DNA of 64,000 nucleotides. Source: Blepharisma japonicum. Taxonomy: Eukaryota > Ciliophora > Heterotrichea > Heterotrichida > Blepharismidae. A program made the position numbers and the translations under genes. This document shows positions 63,555 to 64,000 of this stretch, piece after piece (the first letter of the stretch is position 1; the number at the start of each line of letters is the position of its first letter). Location of the stretch: assembly GCA_949751835.1 (NCBI GenBank), contig CATKHK010000007.1:496001-560000 (forward strand), read 5' to 3'. The notes under the pieces were generated by a model. That model made no database searches. It was given only the letters and a program-made list of their open reading frames with translations, and had not been told where the DNA came from.

Positions 63555-64000
63555 ATGGAAGGGAACACAAAAGATTATTATGGAACGCTTCAAGTCCCCA
63601 AAGAAGCTACCCTACAAGAAATTAAAACTGCCTACCGTCGACTTGCCCTTGCATTTCACCCTGACAAAAACCCTGACCCTTCCTCGAAGCAGAAATTCCA
63701 AAGCATCACTGAAGCATATTCAGTCCTCAGTGACCCAGAAAAAAGAGAAATGTATGACACCTATGGGACAGCAGAAATGGACGATCTTGACATGAGTGAT
63801 TTAGAAGACTTGCTGGGCAGCGATTTTATAGTAGATTTAGGCTTTATTGATATGATGGATTTCCTAGGGCCATTGATGGGAGTATTTAAGAAAGGAAGCG
63901 AAAGCGGAGAAAGCATGGACGAAGAAGAATTGAGAAATTTCCAAGAATTTGTCAATAATAATACAATAAAAATTGGGGACGAGTATAAATGTGGAATTTG
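63555..64000 (+). CDS. J-domain protein, cut by window end (148+ aa)
   Basis: ATG at 63555; open to the end of the window. Residues 6-70 are a J domain (KDYYGTLQVPKEATLQEIKT, AFHPDKNPDP with HPD, FQSITEAYSVLSDPEKREMY). An acidic, Met/Asp/Leu-rich segment follows (MDDLDMSDLEDLLG). The last visible part is polar. It stimulates Hsp70; the C-terminal domain that would set its class lies outside. Confidence 0.88.
   Translation, partial: MEGNTKDYYGTLQVPKEATLQEIKTAYRRLALAFHPDKNPDPSSKQKFQSITEAYSVLSDPEKREMYDTYGTAEMDDLDMSDLEDLLGSDFIVDLGFIDMMDFLGPLMGVFKKGSESGESMDEEELRNFQEFVNNNTIKIGDEYKCGI

Noticed and set aside
1-64000. Stentor as the source organism because of 15-16 nt introns
   Set aside because: Stentor uses the standard code; here TGA encodes Trp in many conserved positions.
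1-64000. tRNA, rRNA, CRISPR, transposon or virus-like elements
   Set aside because: No tRNA A/B box pair, no rRNA-like sequence, no direct-repeat array, and no transposase, integrase or reverse transcriptase motifs were found in translated frames.

Overview
The window looks like a gene-dense macronuclear segment of a heterotrich ciliate, most likely a Blepharisma. Three things seen in the sequence point there. (1) Dozens of in-frame TGA codons sit at tryptophan positions of recognisable domains (kelch, bromodomain, dynein light chain, phosphodiesterase), and every supported gene ends in TAA or TAG, so TGA is read as Trp. (2) Every intron found is 15 or 16 nt long, with GT..AG ends and nearly always an A six bases from the 3' end. 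(3) Genes are packed on both strands with AT-rich gaps of 6 to about 800 bp. Stentor shares the tiny introns but uses the standard code. The species is an inference. No telomere, tRNA, rRNA, CRISPR, transposon or virus-like element was seen.

I support 46 protein genes with 17 introns. Reading TGA as Trp and removing the introns turns broken-looking stretches into whole genes.

0-9.7 kb: a large secreted or membrane kelch protein, coiled-coil and charged proteins, a family of three four-helix membrane proteins interrupted by ribosomal protein eS8, and a protein with an FAIM-like N-terminus and NPF motifs. 9.8-24 kb: mostly minus strand; a putative catalytically dead ubiquitin protease with zinc fingers, a PKA-like kinase, a DNAJC7 co-chaperone, a PP2C phosphatase, a leucine-rich-repeat protein and a protein with about eight SYKIDLKKR-type repeats. 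24-35 kb: a PH-CLU-TPR protein, a short RIB43A, a C2orf81-like protein, a GTPase fused to a small heat-shock (HSP20) domain, a coiled-coil protein and a DIS3/DIS3L exoribonuclease. 35-48.5 kb: EF-hand-like proteins, an ARMC9-like LisH protein, a membrane-anchored cyclic nucleotide phosphodiesterase, a RING-H2 E3, a mitochondrial RsfS/MALSU1, a RINGv-FHA protein and a Myb factor. 48.5-64 kb: axonemal dynein light chain p28, a stand-alone NPC1 N-terminal domain protein, a MORN-repeat protein, an Sfi1-like repeat protein, a SANT protein, a candidate KNL1-like kinetochore protein, a mini-BET bromodomain protein, BipA/TypA GTPase, a protein with three RRGS repeats, a small probable membrane protein, and a DnaJ protein cut by the window end.

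Recurring themes are cilium and cortex structure (p28, RIB43A, C2orf81-like, ARMC9-like, MORN, Sfi1-like, several coiled coils), cAMP signalling (PKA-like kinase, phosphodiesterase, a likely PKA-substrate repeat protein), ubiquitin (RING-H2, RINGv, pseudo-protease), chaperones (two J proteins, HSP20 fusion) and mitochondrial translation (RsfS, BipA). Neighbouring genes are mostly unrelated in function, so there is no sign of operons.
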